Source of the DNA: CAIWHR01 sp963773195
GTDB lineage: Bacteria > Pseudomonadota > Gammaproteobacteria > Burkholderiales > Casimicrobiaceae
NCBI GenBank assembly: GCA_963773195.1
Contig: CAVZAE010000015.1
Span: 72,735-136,734 of the forward strand
DNA length: 64,000 bases
Direction of reading: 5' to 3'
Shown here piece after piece: positions 43,289 through 53,197 of the stretch. Below the pieces are notes generated by a model. The model saw only the letters and a program-made list of their open reading frames with translations, ran no database searches and had not been told where the DNA came from. The translations under genes and the position numbers were made by a program. Within the stretch, counting starts at the first letter, position 1. Every line of letters begins with the position of its first letter.

Positions 43289-44944
43289 CTAGCCGATTTC
43301 GGGCTCGCCGGCACCGGCGGCTTCTTTCGCCTCCGGAAAGTCGTCGCGACCGACGCCGATGTAGCGTGAGACGCGCACCGGCACGCCGTCGCGCTGGAAT
43401 TGCTCGATACGCTCCTGCGCGCGGCGATCCGTCTGCGTCGCCCGCGTGCGCAGGCGCGTGTACTCGCCCCACGATTCGATGACGAAGCGCTCGATGAAAC
43501 GCCCTTCGCGCTCGATGTCGCGGTAGACGCGCCAACGGCCCGCGCCGTTCCGGCGCCGAATGGGTTCGATCGCGTGGACCGCTTCGACGAATTCGGCGTA
43601 GTGCTCCGGCGCGATCAGATATTCGATCTGGATCAGCACCGGACCATCGTCGGGCGCCGGCTCGACCGAGAGCGCAAGGTCGGGCAGCTTCGCGCCCGGC
43701 GTGACGTCCTCCTCCGGCGAGAGCGCCACGCGCACGCCACGGTTGAGCGCGAGCAACCCCACCATCAGGACCACCGAGGCGCCAAGGGCGATGCGCGTGT
43801 TCGAGTGCGTGGCGACGACGCCCCACAGCACGCTGCCCAATGCAAGGCTCGCCTGGTTGGTCACGAGATTCGTCGCGACCGCACGTGCGCGCACCCACGC
43901 GGGCGCTGCGCTTTGTGTGCCCGTGGACAGGCTCGACAGCACCGTGACCCAGGAAGCGCCAGCAGCAAACGTTCCCATGACCGCGAGCGGCAGCATCGAA
44001 GTCACTGCGACGAGCGTAGCCGCCACCGCCCACAGGATCACGCCCGACGTGACGATGCGGTTGAGCGAGCGCCGTTTCATCTGCCGCGGGATCGTGAGTG
44101 CGCCCGTGATCGCGCCGACGCCGAAGGCCGCAAGCAGCGTACCGTAACCCCCCGCGCCGAGCGACAGGAGGTCGCGCGCCACGAGCGGCATCAGCGCCCA
44201 CAACGCGCTCGCGCACAGGCTGAAGCTCAAGTTACGCGTGATCAGCGCCCGGAGCGGCGCCGAGTGTCGCGCGTAGCGCAGTCCGCTCTGGATTCCGGAA
44301 AATAGCGTCTCGGGCACGCCCGGGATCGGTCGGCGCAGGCTCGCCAGGGGGTACACGGCATAGATCATCGTCGCGAAGAAGACCGCTGCGATGATCAGTG
44401 CGCTACCCGAGCCCGCCGCCGCCGCGATCGCGCCCGCGAGCGCGGGGCCGAGCGCGCGTGCGACGTTGAATGCGACGGCGCCCAGCGAGACCGCCGTCGG
44501 CAGCTCACTGCGGCCGACCAGGTCGTTGACACTCGCCCCCTGCGCCGGCAGGTAGAACGCGAATGCCGCGCCGATCGCGAACGTGCCTGCGAGCAGCGCT
44601 GCCGGCCCGATGTATCCGACGAGCTCGGCGGCGCCGAGCACCACCGCGACGACCACCAGCACTACATGCGTCGACAGGATGATGCGCCGGCGATCGACGA
44701 TGTCAGCGAGCGCGCCGGCCGCGAGGCCGAACAGCAGTGCAGGCGCCGTGCTCGCCGTCTGTACGAGCGCCACCATCAGTGCCGACGGCGTCAGCGTGGC
44801 CATGAGCCACGCTGCCGTCGTCGTCAGCATCGTGTAGCCCAGCGCCGCGCCGATCGAGCCCAGGTAGAAGCGGCGGAACACCGCGTGCCGCAGCGGCGAC
44901 GCGGGGAGCCAGCGGGCGACGAGCGCGTCGAGGCGGATGGTCAC
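43289..44944 (-). CDS. MFS transporter with a C-terminal monooxygenase-like domain
   Basis: This inner-membrane protein has 551 residues. About twelve transmembrane helices (residues 15-410) are of the EntS-like MFS_3 type, with ADIVDRRRIILSTH in the second cytoplasmic loop. The last 120 residues are soluble and resemble the antibiotic-biosynthesis-monooxygenase fold (VLIQIEYLIAPEHYAEFVEAVH, then WRVYRDIEREGRFIERFVIESW). MFS proteins of this layout are known in proteobacteria, but the role of the extra domain is not. The start is ATG 44944. tRNA-Arg follows after 17 bp. The cargo is unknown. Confidence 0.87.
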   Translation of the reverse strand: MTIRLDALVARWLPASPLRHAVFRRFYLGSIGAALGYTMLTTTAAWLMATLTPSALMVALVQTASTAPALLFGLAAGALADIVDRRRIILSTHVVLVVVAVVLGAAELVGYIGPAALLAGTFAIGAAFAFYLPAQGASVNDLVGRSELPTAVSLGAVAFNVARALGPALAGAIAAAAGSGSALIIAAVFFATMIYAVYPLASLRRPIPGVPETLFSGIQSGLRYARHSAPLRALITRNLSFSLCASALWALMPLVARDLLSLGAGGYGTLLAAFGVGAITGALTIPRQMKRRSLNRIVTSGVILWAVAATLVAVTSMLPLAVMGTFAAGASWVTVLSSLSTGTQSAAPAWVRARAVATNLVTNQASLALGSVLWGVVATHSNTRIALGASVVLMVGLLALNRGVRVALSPEEDVTPGAKLPDLALSVEPAPDDGPVLIQIEYLIAPEHYAEFVEAVHAIEPIRRRNGAGRWRVYRDIEREGRFIERFVIESWGEYTRLRTRATQTDRRAQERIEQFQRDGVPVRVSRYIGVGRDDFPEAKEAAGAGEPEIG

Positions 44945-45047
44945 CCGCCGAGTTTAGCGCGGCTGGCGGGAGGGCGGCTTGGGCACCGCCAGGGGACAAA
45001 GCGCAAGAGCGCGAGCGATGCTCGCGCTACGAGGTAGGAAAGCGGCG

Positions 45048-45233
45048 TCAGCTCGACGTCGGCACCGGGATCACGCGGGACCGATATTCCATGTTGTCGA
45101 TCTCGCTCCGTTCGGTCTTCTTGTCGCGCGCAGCCCTGTCCTTGACCGGAATGCGAGTGCCCGTCAGGTAAACCTTCTCGTCGTCCCGCGTCGCCGCGTT
45201 CGGATCCATCACCGCAGCGCAACCGGAAATCAT
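45048..45233 (-). CDS. Small putative lipoprotein (truncated N-terminus?)
   Basis: This short frame encodes 61 residues beginning MISGCAAVMDP, followed by EKVYLTGTRIPVKDR. The TGTRIP motif is like that of small betaproteobacterial lipoproteins I recall. ISGC would be a lipobox, but the hydrophobic stretch expected before it is missing. An overlapping ATG in another frame lies 23 bases upstream, so a frameshift could hide the true start. The assignment is weak. Confidence 0.4.
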   Translation of the reverse strand: MISGCAAVMDPNAATRDDEKVYLTGTRIPVKDRAARDKKTERSEIDNMEYRSRVIPVPTSS

Positions 45234-45440
45234 GGCGGCGCAGCTGACGGGCGCATCCCAGATCTTACACGACGCCCCGTACCCAATGCGACCCCCGCGC
45301 CAACGGATCCCACTCTACGAATACGCCGGATTCGCGACAACTACCCAGTCGGGTTGGATTGCGCGAAGCTGCGCAGTTTGACCCGCTGCGGCGCGTAGGC
45401 GACGATAGGCCTCGTTCGTCCTTCCGCTGCCCGCGTCATC

Positions 45441-48081
45441 GTGAACGCCGTCCCTTCGGCTGCAAACGTCACCCTGCTCTTCACCGACGTCGAAGGCAGC
45501 ACCAGGCTATGGGAGACCGAGCCCGCGAAGATGGGCGAGGCGATGGCGCGTCACGACACGCTCGCCCGTACGGCCGTCGTCGAGCACCACGGCAGCGTTG
45601 TGAAGACCACGGGCGATGGGCTCCATGCCGTGTTCGGTGAGGCCGCCGACGCGCTCCGCGCGGCGCTCGCGATCGAGGTCGCGCTGGCCGATCCGGCAGC
45701 GACCGCGAACATGGCTCTGCATGTCCGCTGCGGGCTGCATACCGGTACCGTAGAGACCCGCGACGACGATTATTTCGGCAGCGCCGTCAACCGCGCGGCC
45801 CGCATCATGGGCGCCGCGCACGGTGGCCAGGTCCTGCTCTCGCAAGCGGTCGTCGAGGCCATCCGCGAGCGACTGCCGCCGGGCGTGACGCTGCGCGACC
45901 TCGGCCGCGTGCGGCTGCGCGACCTCGCGAGTCCGGAGCACGTCTACCAGGCGGTGCATCCCGAGCTTCGCCAGGAATTCCCCGCACTGCGCTCGCTCGA
46001 ATCGACGCCCAACAACCTGCCGCAACAAGTGACGTCGTTCGTTGGCCGCGAACGCGGCCAGGCCGAAGTCCGCAAGCTGCTCGGGAGCTCGCGGCTGCTC
46101 ACGCTGCTCGGAATGGGCGGCCTCGGCAAGACGCGGCTGTCGCTGCAGGTCGCTGCTGACGTGCTCGACGAGTTTCCCGATGGCGTCTGGTTCGTCGAGC
46201 TCGCGTCGGTCGCCGACGCGCGGCTCGTGCCGCAGGCTGTCGCGTCGGTGCTCGGCGTCATGGAAGACGCCGGTCGTCCCGTCATCGAGGCGGTCGTCAA
46301 GTTCGTGCGCGACCGCGAGCTGCTGCTGATCCTCGACAACTGCGAGCATCTGATCGACGCCTGTGCCGAGCTCGCGCAGCAGCTGTTGCGCGCGGGCGCG
46401 CGTCTCAAGCTCCTCGCATCGAGCCGCGAGTACCTGCACGTCGCCGGCGAAGTAACCTACCCCGTGCCGGCGCTGGCCGTTCCGGACGCGCGCCGCGCAC
46501 CTGACGCTGAGACACTCTCGCAGTACGAGGCCGTACGTCTGTTCGTCGATCGCGCTCAGGCGGTCGACCCCGGCTTCGCGCTGACGGAGCAGAACGCGGG
46601 GTCGGTCGTCGACATCTGCCGGCGGCTCGATGGCATCCCGCTCGCGCTCGAGCTGGCCGCCGCGCGTGTGCGCTCCCTCTCCGTCAAGGCCATCGCCGAG
46701 CGGCTGACCGACCGGTTCCGTCTTCTGACGCGCGGCTCGCGCACCGCGCCTGCCTCACCAGCAGACGCTGCGCGCGCTGATCGACTGGAGCTTCGACCTG
46801 CTGGATGCAAGGGAAAAGGCTCTGTTTGCCCGTCTCTCCGTGTTTGCCGGCGGCTTCACGCTCGAAGCCGCCGAGGCCGTGGGCGCCGGCGGAGCGATTC
46901 CCGGCGAGGACGTGCTCGACCTTCTGGCTGCGCTCGTCGACAAGTCGCTGATCGAGCTCGATGCTGGCGGCGCGCGCTACCGGATGCTCGAAACCGTCCG
47001 CCAATACGCCCAGGAGAAGCTGGCCGCGTCGGACGAGGCGGCCAATGTGCGAACGCGGCATCTCGAGTTCTTTGTCGCGCTCGCAACCACTGCGCACGAC
47101 GAACTCTGGGGCAAGGATCAGGGCAAGTGGCTCGCGCGGCTCGATCTGGAGCGCGAGAATTTCCTGACGTTGCACGCGTGGTGCGAGCACGCGCCCGACG
47201 GCGCGGCACAGGACCTGCGCCTGGCCGATCACCTGCAGCTCTACTGGTTGCCGCGAGGGCTGATCGAGCTCGGCTACCGCGTCACGCTCGAGACAATCGC
47301 CCGGCCGGGCGCGCAGGCGCGCGACTACCTGCGCGCCGGCGCCCTCTACGCGGCAGCACAGCTCGCGTACTTCATGGGGGCGTACGCCGACTCGCGTCGG
47401 CATGGCGAGGAAGCGCTCGCGATCGCGATCGAGATCGGCAAGATCGGGCGTGCAACGGCGACGCACCTGATCCTCGGCTACGCGTGCGAGGCGCTCGCCG
47501 ATCGCGCGGCGGCGAGGACGAACTTCGAGGCGTCGGCGACACTCGCCCGCCGGATGGGCGACAAGGCACGACTCTCGTTCGCCCTCAACGCGCTCGCGGG
47601 ACACTACGGCGAGGTCAACGATCTCGACGCCGCAGAGCCACTGTTCGAGGAAGCACTGTCACTGGCCCGGGACGAGCAGGATCACGAGAGTGTCGCGATC
47701 GGCTGTGCGAACCTCGCCCGCCTGCTGGTCGAGCGCGGCCACGCGGAGCGCGCGCGGGCGCTGCTCGCCGAAGGCGCGGCGATCTCACGCGACATCGGCT
47801 CGACCCGTGGCGGACAGAACGTCATCGAAGCGGCGGTGGGGCTCGCGGTACTGCGCGAACAATGGACGGAGGCGGCACGGTTCGCCGGTACCCTCGAGGC
47901 GCTGATGAAGGAGATCGGGATTCGTCGCGCTCCCGCCGACGAGGCGTTCGTCGTGGCACAGATCGCGAAGGCCCGGGTTGCCCTCGGCGACGCCGCCTAC
48001 GATGCCGCGGAGCAAACCGGACGCGCGATTCCCTACGCGCAGGCGCTCGACGAGGCGGAAGCCTGGCTACGAAGGGGCTGA
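45441..48081 (+). pseudogene. Adenylate/guanylate cyclase-ATPase-TPR regulator, one frameshift as read
   Basis: With one base removed near 46749 the gene encodes 879 residues. The first 165 or so are a class III nucleotide cyclase domain with both metal aspartates (TLLFTDVEGSTRLWE and KTTGDGLHAVF). An NB-ARC-like ATPase follows (Walker A LGMGGLGKTRLS, about 225; LLILDNCEHL, about 297), then winged-helix and TPR-like repeats to the end. The frame breaks after LLTRGSRTA and resumes as LPHQQTLRALIDWSFDLL, a conserved junction. The GTG at 45441 is the start. It probably makes cAMP in response to an unknown signal. The 3' end overlaps the hydrolase gene by 15 bp. Confidence 0.8.
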
Positions 48082-48891
48082 GCGCCGCCCCGCGTCGAGG
48101 AAGCGCTCGATCTCGTTCCAGAACTCGGGCGTCGCGCCGAGTGTGTTGTGATCGCCGCCGCGCACGGCGTACCAGGTCTTCGGCCCCGCCCAGGCGTCGT
48201 AGAGCGCGCGCGAGCGCGCGATGGGGATGATGGTGTCGCCCTCGCCGACGATCGCGAGTAGCGGCATCCGGCAGCGCGCCGCATCCGCCGCGGCATCGAA
48301 CCTGTGGCGCAAGAGGAGCGATACCGGGAGCCACGGGTAGTGGAGGGCGCCGACGGCGACGAGGCTGTCGTACGGCGACACGAGCACGACGCCTGCGAGC
48401 GGGCGCAACGCTGCTACGTGCGTGGCGACACCCGTACCGAGACTGCGGCCGAAGGTAACGACGCGATTCGCCTCGATGCCCTCGGTGGCCGCGATCGCGT
48501 CGAAGATCGCGAGTCCGTCCGCCTTGAGCTCGCGCTCGCCGGGCTTACCCTCGCTTGCGCCATAGCCGCGATAGTTGAGCGCGACGATCGTCCACTCGCG
48601 CGGCCAGCGCTTGTCGGCCACCGTCCACGACACCTCCTCCGCGTTGCCACCGAAGTAGAGGACCGTCGGCGCCGGCACCGAAGTGCCGCGCGCAATCCAG
48701 CCGCGAAGCACCGTGCCGTCGGCGGCCGTGATCGCCAGCGGTGCCGCATGTGCGGGCAGCGGCGCCGTCGCCGCGCCCGGCTGCGGCAGGAAGATCAGGC
48801 GCTCCTGCGCGAGCCACGCCATGGCCGGAACGCCGATCACGAGCGCGAGAACAACGAGGAGCCAGGCCATGACGGTGCGGCGCGAGGGCAT
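48067..48891 (-). CDS. Membrane-anchored alpha/beta hydrolase (BEM46/YfhR-like)
   Basis: This protein has 274 residues. An N-terminal transmembrane helix (about 8-26) is followed by an alpha/beta hydrolase domain: ADGTVLRGWIARG, YFGGNAEE (oxyanion), NYRGYGASEG, the nucleophile serine in FGRSLGTG, aspartate in GEGDTIIP and histidine in GGDHNT. It resembles the BEM46/YfhR group, whose substrates are unknown. It starts at ATG 48891. Its stop lies inside the last codons of the convergent cyclase gene. Confidence 0.87.
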   Translation of the reverse strand: MPSRRTVMAWLLVVLALVIGVPAMAWLAQERLIFLPQPGAATAPLPAHAAPLAITAADGTVLRGWIARGTSVPAPTVLYFGGNAEEVSWTVADKRWPREWTIVALNYRGYGASEGKPGERELKADGLAIFDAIAATEGIEANRVVTFGRSLGTGVATHVAALRPLAGVVLVSPYDSLVAVGALHYPWLPVSLLLRHRFDAAADAARCRMPLLAIVGEGDTIIPIARSRALYDAWAGPKTWYAVRGGDHNTLGATPEFWNEIERFLDAGRRSAPS

Positions 48892-49021
48892 TGCGGTGGT
48901 GCAGGGACCGCCTTTGCAATGGTTACGAACGCGGCACTAGCGCGCCCGGGGCGAAACGGGGCACCATTATGATCCCGCGCCCTTCCAACATGGGCGCGCC
49001 GCGAGCCTCGAAGGAGCCCCC

Positions 49022-50041
49022 ATGAACACCCACGACGACCTCATCTCCACCATCGCAAAGCTGACCGCCCCTGGCAAGGGCATCCTGGCCGCCGACGAGA
49101 GCACGCCGACGATCACGAAGCGCTTCAAGGCGGTCGGGATCGAGTCGACCGACGAGACGCGTCGTCAGTACCGCAACCTGTTGTTCACCACGCCCGAGGC
49201 TAATCAGTATCTGGCCGGCATCATTCTGTTCGAGGAGACGCTTGGGCAAAAAGGAGACGACGGCACGCTGCTGCCCGATCTCCTCGCCCACCGGGGCATC
49301 GTACCGGGCATCAAGGTGGACAAGGGCACCGTCGACCTCCCTGGCGCCGACGGCGATCTGATCACGCAGGGGCTGGACGGGCTCGGCGACCGCCTGGCTG
49401 CTTACAAGGCCAAGGGCGCGCGCTTCGCGAAGTGGCGCGAGGTCTACGCGATCACGGACCGCAATCCGACGCGCCTTGGCATCGAGGCCAACGCCGAAGT
49501 GCTCGCGCGCTACGCGTCGATCTGCCAGGCGTACGGCATCGTGCCAATCGTCGAGCCCGAAGTGCTGATCGACGGTGTCCACACGATCGAGCGGTGCCGT
49601 GAAGTCTCCCAAGCGGTGCTGCACGCCGTCTTCCATGCGCTCTTCCGGCACAAGGTCCTGCTCGAAGGCATGGTGCTGAAGCCGAGCATGGTGCTGCCCG
49701 GCAAGGAAAGCCCGCCGAAGTCGTCGCCCGAGGTCGTCGCGCGTGCGACGCTCGAAGTGCTCAAGCGCACGGTGCCGGCGGCGGTGCCGACGATCAACTT
49801 CCTGTCGGGCGGTCAATCGCCCGTCGAAGCCACCGCGAACCTCAACGCAATGAACGCGATGGCGCCACACGCGCCGTGGGTCCTGTCGTTCTCCTACGCG
49901 AGGGCGCTGCAGGACGATGCGATGAAGACGTGGGCCGGCCGCGTCGAGAACGTCAAGCCGGCGCAAAGCGCGTTCGGCAAGCGCGTGAAGATGAACAGCC
50001 TAGCGCGACAGGCGAAGTGGACCCAGGCAGCGGAGGCCTGA
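49022..50041 (+). CDS. Fructose-bisphosphate aldolase, class I
   Basis: This metal-free aldolase of 339 residues interconverts fructose 1,6-bisphosphate with glyceraldehyde 3-phosphate and dihydroxyacetone phosphate. It is of the eukaryote-like class I type: GKGILAADESTPTITKRF near residue 18, EPEVLIDG near 178, the Schiff-base lysine in EGMVLKPSMVLPG near 222, and FLSGGQSPVEAT near 260. The start is ATG 49022, with an AAGGAG site just upstream. It stands alone, 14 bp from a convergent gene. It could take up triose phosphate made by the DHA kinase locus 7 kb away; that is context only. Confidence 0.94.
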   Translation: MNTHDDLISTIAKLTAPGKGILAADESTPTITKRFKAVGIESTDETRRQYRNLLFTTPEANQYLAGIILFEETLGQKGDDGTLLPDLLAHRGIVPGIKVDKGTVDLPGADGDLITQGLDGLGDRLAAYKAKGARFAKWREVYAITDRNPTRLGIEANAEVLARYASICQAYGIVPIVEPEVLIDGVHTIERCREVSQAVLHAVFHALFRHKVLLEGMVLKPSMVLPGKESPPKSSPEVVARATLEVLKRTVPAAVPTINFLSGGQSPVEATANLNAMNAMAPHAPWVLSFSYARALQDDAMKTWAGRVENVKPAQSAFGKRVKMNSLARQAKWTQAAEA

Positions 50042-50054
50042 GCCTCCGTCGTCC

Positions 50055-50393
50055 CTAGCCTTCGCCGGCGGGGAGGTGCTCGCCGTACGCGAGCTCGTCC
50101 ATCATCTTCACGAAACGGGACCAGTGGAGCCGCTTGCTCTTGTGGCGGTTGCGCCCGTACCAGAAGAGCGAGCCGCGGCCGATCTCGAGCTCGCCGATCT
50201 TCTCCTCGTTCGCATAGATTTCGAGGTGGAGCGACGAGCGCGCCTTGGCGAGCTCGAAATTGAGAAGCTTCGCCTTAACCTGGTGCTTGCGGACAGCGCT
50301 CACCTTGGTGGGCCTGCGGCGGGGCTTGGCTGCTCTCCGCCGCGTGGCGCGTTTCGCCATGCGTCTGGGCTTCACCGACTTGGCGGCAGCCAT
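50055..50393 (-). CDS. Basic conserved hypothetical protein
   Basis: This protein has 112 residues. The first 40 are very basic (KRATRRRAAKPRRRPTK), like a nucleic-acid-binding or histone-like tail. The rest has a beta-rich pattern (LEIYANEEKIGELEIGRGSLFWYG) ending with an acidic GEHLPAGEG. It lies nine bases after the DUF349 gene on the same strand, so the two are probably co-transcribed. No named family was recognised; RNA or DNA binding is a guess from the tail. Confidence 0.7.
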   Translation of the reverse strand: MAAAKSVKPRRMAKRATRRRAAKPRRRPTKVSAVRKHQVKAKLLNFELAKARSSLHLEIYANEEKIGELEIGRGSLFWYGRNRHKSKRLHWSRFVKMMDELAYGEHLPAGEG

Positions 50394-50402
50394 AGCTCCT
50401 CC

Positions 50403-53186
50403 TCAGGTTGACCGGGCCCGTCCTACCTTGGCGAAGAGCCGATCCGCCCGCTGCCGGTCACGGGCATCGGTGACGCCGGGCATCGCGCACCACGCGATCA
50501 AACGCTCAGCGGGCGTATTGGCCCCTGCGCCCGTCTGGAACCGGTCGCGAAGCTTCCTCACCTGCAGTGCGAGGCGCTGCGCCTGCAGCTCCGGCGGAAT
50601 GTCGAGTCCCAGCTCGATCTCGATCTCGAGCAACAGGTCGGCGCGCGCCGCAGCGCCCTCGTCCATCCTTCCGTAATACGCGTCCGCCGTGTCCTGGTCG
50701 TAGAACGCCGCGATCGCCGCATCGCGCCGTGCGAGCATCGCCTTCTCCGCTGCCGGCGGCAGCGCGGGAAGCGCCGTCCATTGCTCGGTCGCGACCTTCT
50801 CGGCGTCGTCATCGCCGCTGCCGGACCGCACGTGCTGGTCGAGCGTTTCGCAGACGCGCTCCTTCGTCGCGAGCGTCTGCCACACTGCGGCTTCCTTCGC
50901 GTGGCCGCGCGACGACAGCGCGCCTTCGACCGCGGCCTTGGCGGCCGCGAAGCGCGACTCCAAGGCGCGTGGCGCGGCGTTCGGTCCGCGCGTCGACTGC
51001 CGCCAAGACTCGGTCGCCTCGCGCAACGCGCGACGAACCTCCTGCTCGTCCTTGTCGGTCGCTTGGGCGAGCTGCTCCAGCGTCGCGCAGATCTCGTCGA
51101 GCGCACGGCGCTCCTCGTGCTTGCGGTCGCCGTCTTCCTTGCGCTTCGCGTCGCGCGCCTGGAACACCGCGTCGCAGGCGGCGCGGAATCGCTCCCACAG
51201 CGCGCGCTCGTCACGCTGCAGGAGCGTGAGGCCCTTTGCTTCCGTCTGCCACCGCGCCTGGATCGCCTTGATCTGCGACAGCGCGTCGCGCTCCATCGCT
51301 TTGGCGCCCAGCGCCGTCGCTTCCTCGATCAGGGCGACGCGGCGCGCCATCGCCTCGGTCCGTGCGGAGGCCAGCGCGTCGCGCGCCGGGGCCAGTGCCG
51401 CGCGGAATTTGGTGTCGAAGCTCTTCCAGGCTTTGGGGTCGACGCTGCCGAGGTCACCCTCGCGCCATTTGTGCTCGGTCTCACGCAACCAGCGCTCGAT
51501 CGCGCGCCAGTCGCGCGGCTCCCCAAGCAGGGTGGGGGCATGGGTGGCGGCGGCGGCGATGAACTCCTCGCGACTCTTGCGGGCCTCCTTGCGTCTTGCC
51601 GCCTGTTCCGCGAAATGGCGGGCGGCAGGTGCGTACGCTTTCTCGCACGCGTGATCGAAGCGCTCCCACAGCGCCTTCGGGACGCCCGCATGCTGCTGGT
51701 CGAGCGCCTTCCATTCGTTGCGCAGGTTCTGCACTTCGACGGCGAGGCGCTTGGGATCGAGCGCCGCTGCGGTCAACCCTTCCGCACGCTCACAGAGCTG
51801 CACGCGCGCCTGCTGCTGGCCGAACGATTCCCAGCGCTCGAGGTCGCCCAGCTGCTGAATGACGCGGCTCAGGCGCTGCACTGTCGGCTTGGGAAGCGCG
51901 CCGGCGCCGCCCTTGCGGGAGCGGATCTCGTCGGCGGCGGCGCGCGCCGCCTGGAGCTGTCCGGCCGCGAGCGCCTGCTCCGCCGCGTGGAGCAGATCGT
52001 GCACGTGCTGCCGCGCCGCCGTCGCCTCCTGTTGCGCCGCGCGCACTTGCGCGAGCCGCCGTTGCTCGATCACGATCACCGCGGCCTCGAACCGGCGCGT
52101 CAGAGCGGGCGTGCGGGTATGGCGATCGAGCGCCTGCCAGCGCTCAGGCAGCTTCGCGTCGTCGATCGAGGTGCCGGCGGCCAGCTGCTCGGCCTCGTGC
52201 ACCAGCGCCTCGGCGCCAGCCTGCAAGCTCAGCTCCCGCGTCCATCGCTCGATCCGCTCCTCGGCGTCCGCGAGCTTCGCTTGCGCGTTCTTGTCGCCAT
52301 GCTTGTTCACTTCGTCTCGCAGGATCGCGAGCTCCGCGAGCCGCGCCGAGAGAGCGTCCGACGCCGCTGGCGCCTCGGCCGCGAGCCAGTCGTTGAGCGC
52401 GCGGTCGACGCGCGCCCGCGCGCGCTGTTCCTCGTGCTCGCGCTCGAAGCGCGCCTGCAATGACTTGCGGGCCGCGTCGGCGCGGGCGAGGCGGGTTGCG
52501 TCGTCCGCGAGTCCCAGCGCTTCCCAGCGGCGGTCGAGCTCGATCACCGCGGTGAGGATCGGACCCGGCCTGTCGACGAGCGCTTCGAGCTCGGCCAGGA
52601 TGGTTTCCGCCTCGGCGTCGCGCGTCTCGCGCTCCTCGTTCGCTTCGATCCGCTTGCGTGCGTCGCGCGCCACGCCGCGGTCCTTGCTGCCTGCGGCATC
52701 GGCCAGCTTGCGCAGGCCCTCGGCCGTATGCACGCGTTCGGCGGCGGCCTTGCGCGTTTCCGCATGCTCGCCCGTGAGCGCGAGTTCGAGCAGCACGGTC
52801 TCGTCGCGAATGGCGGCGACGGCGCCGCGACGGCGATCCGCAATCGACGTGCGGCGCGCGACGTCCGCGCGGATCGCGTCGGTACAGGCATCGGATTCGA
52901 GGAAACCGCTCGCTTGCGCGTCGTCGGAGGCCACGGCCACCGCGAGCCCAAGCCCCGCGGCGATCGCGGCGCGAACCTCCGGATCGGATTCCCTGTTCAG
53001 CGCGGCGGCCAGCGCGGCGACGCCTGCGCAGCGTTTCGCCGCGGCGATGCGCACCTCGGCCGCAGGATCCGCGAGCAGCGCTGCGAGCTCGTCGGAGTCG
53101 GGGGGCAGCTCGGTTGCGCCCTGGACGCGCCGCACAGGATCGGCGTCCTCGTGCGCCGCGCCGCGGAAAAGGCGTTTGGAAGGCAT
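50403..53186 (-). CDS. DUF349 domain-containing protein
   Basis: This large cytoplasmic protein has 927 residues, almost wholly alpha-helical. The N-terminal 150 residues have HEAT-like alanine-rich helices; the rest holds several DUF349 repeats, with the W-x8-H/R pattern visible in RWEALGLADDATR, EWKALDQQHAGVPKALWERF and KWREGDLGSVDPKAWKSFDTKF. Long coiled-coil stretches separate them. ATG 53186 is chosen since the conserved part begins soon after it. DUF349 proteins of this kind are common in proteobacteria without a known activity. It precedes the small basic gene and follows the alarmone-hydrolase gene by 11 bp. Confidence 0.85.
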   Translation of the reverse strand: MPSKRLFRGAAHEDADPVRRVQGATELPPDSDELAALLADPAAEVRIAAAKRCAGVAALAAALNRESDPEVRAAIAAGLGLAVAVASDDAQASGFLESDACTDAIRADVARRTSIADRRRGAVAAIRDETVLLELALTGEHAETRKAAAERVHTAEGLRKLADAAGSKDRGVARDARKRIEANEERETRDAEAETILAELEALVDRPGPILTAVIELDRRWEALGLADDATRLARADAARKSLQARFEREHEEQRARARVDRALNDWLAAEAPAASDALSARLAELAILRDEVNKHGDKNAQAKLADAEERIERWTRELSLQAGAEALVHEAEQLAAGTSIDDAKLPERWQALDRHTRTPALTRRFEAAVIVIEQRRLAQVRAAQQEATAARQHVHDLLHAAEQALAAGQLQAARAAADEIRSRKGGAGALPKPTVQRLSRVIQQLGDLERWESFGQQQARVQLCERAEGLTAAALDPKRLAVEVQNLRNEWKALDQQHAGVPKALWERFDHACEKAYAPAARHFAEQAARRKEARKSREEFIAAAATHAPTLLGEPRDWRAIERWLRETEHKWREGDLGSVDPKAWKSFDTKFRAALAPARDALASARTEAMARRVALIEEATALGAKAMERDALSQIKAIQARWQTEAKGLTLLQRDERALWERFRAACDAVFQARDAKRKEDGDRKHEERRALDEICATLEQLAQATDKDEQEVRRALREATESWRQSTRGPNAAPRALESRFAAAKAAVEGALSSRGHAKEAAVWQTLATKERVCETLDQHVRSGSGDDDAEKVATEQWTALPALPPAAEKAMLARRDAAIAAFYDQDTADAYYGRMDEGAAARADLLLEIEIELGLDIPPELQAQRLALQVRKLRDRFQTGAGANTPAERLIAWCAMPGVTDARDRQRADRLFAKVGRARST

Positions 53187-53197
53187 GCGGCCGCGAG

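Noticed and set aside
50781..52463. Long plus-strand open frame opposite the DUF349 gene
   Set aside because: Low-complexity arginine/alanine translation typical of shadows; the minus strand holds the conserved repeats.
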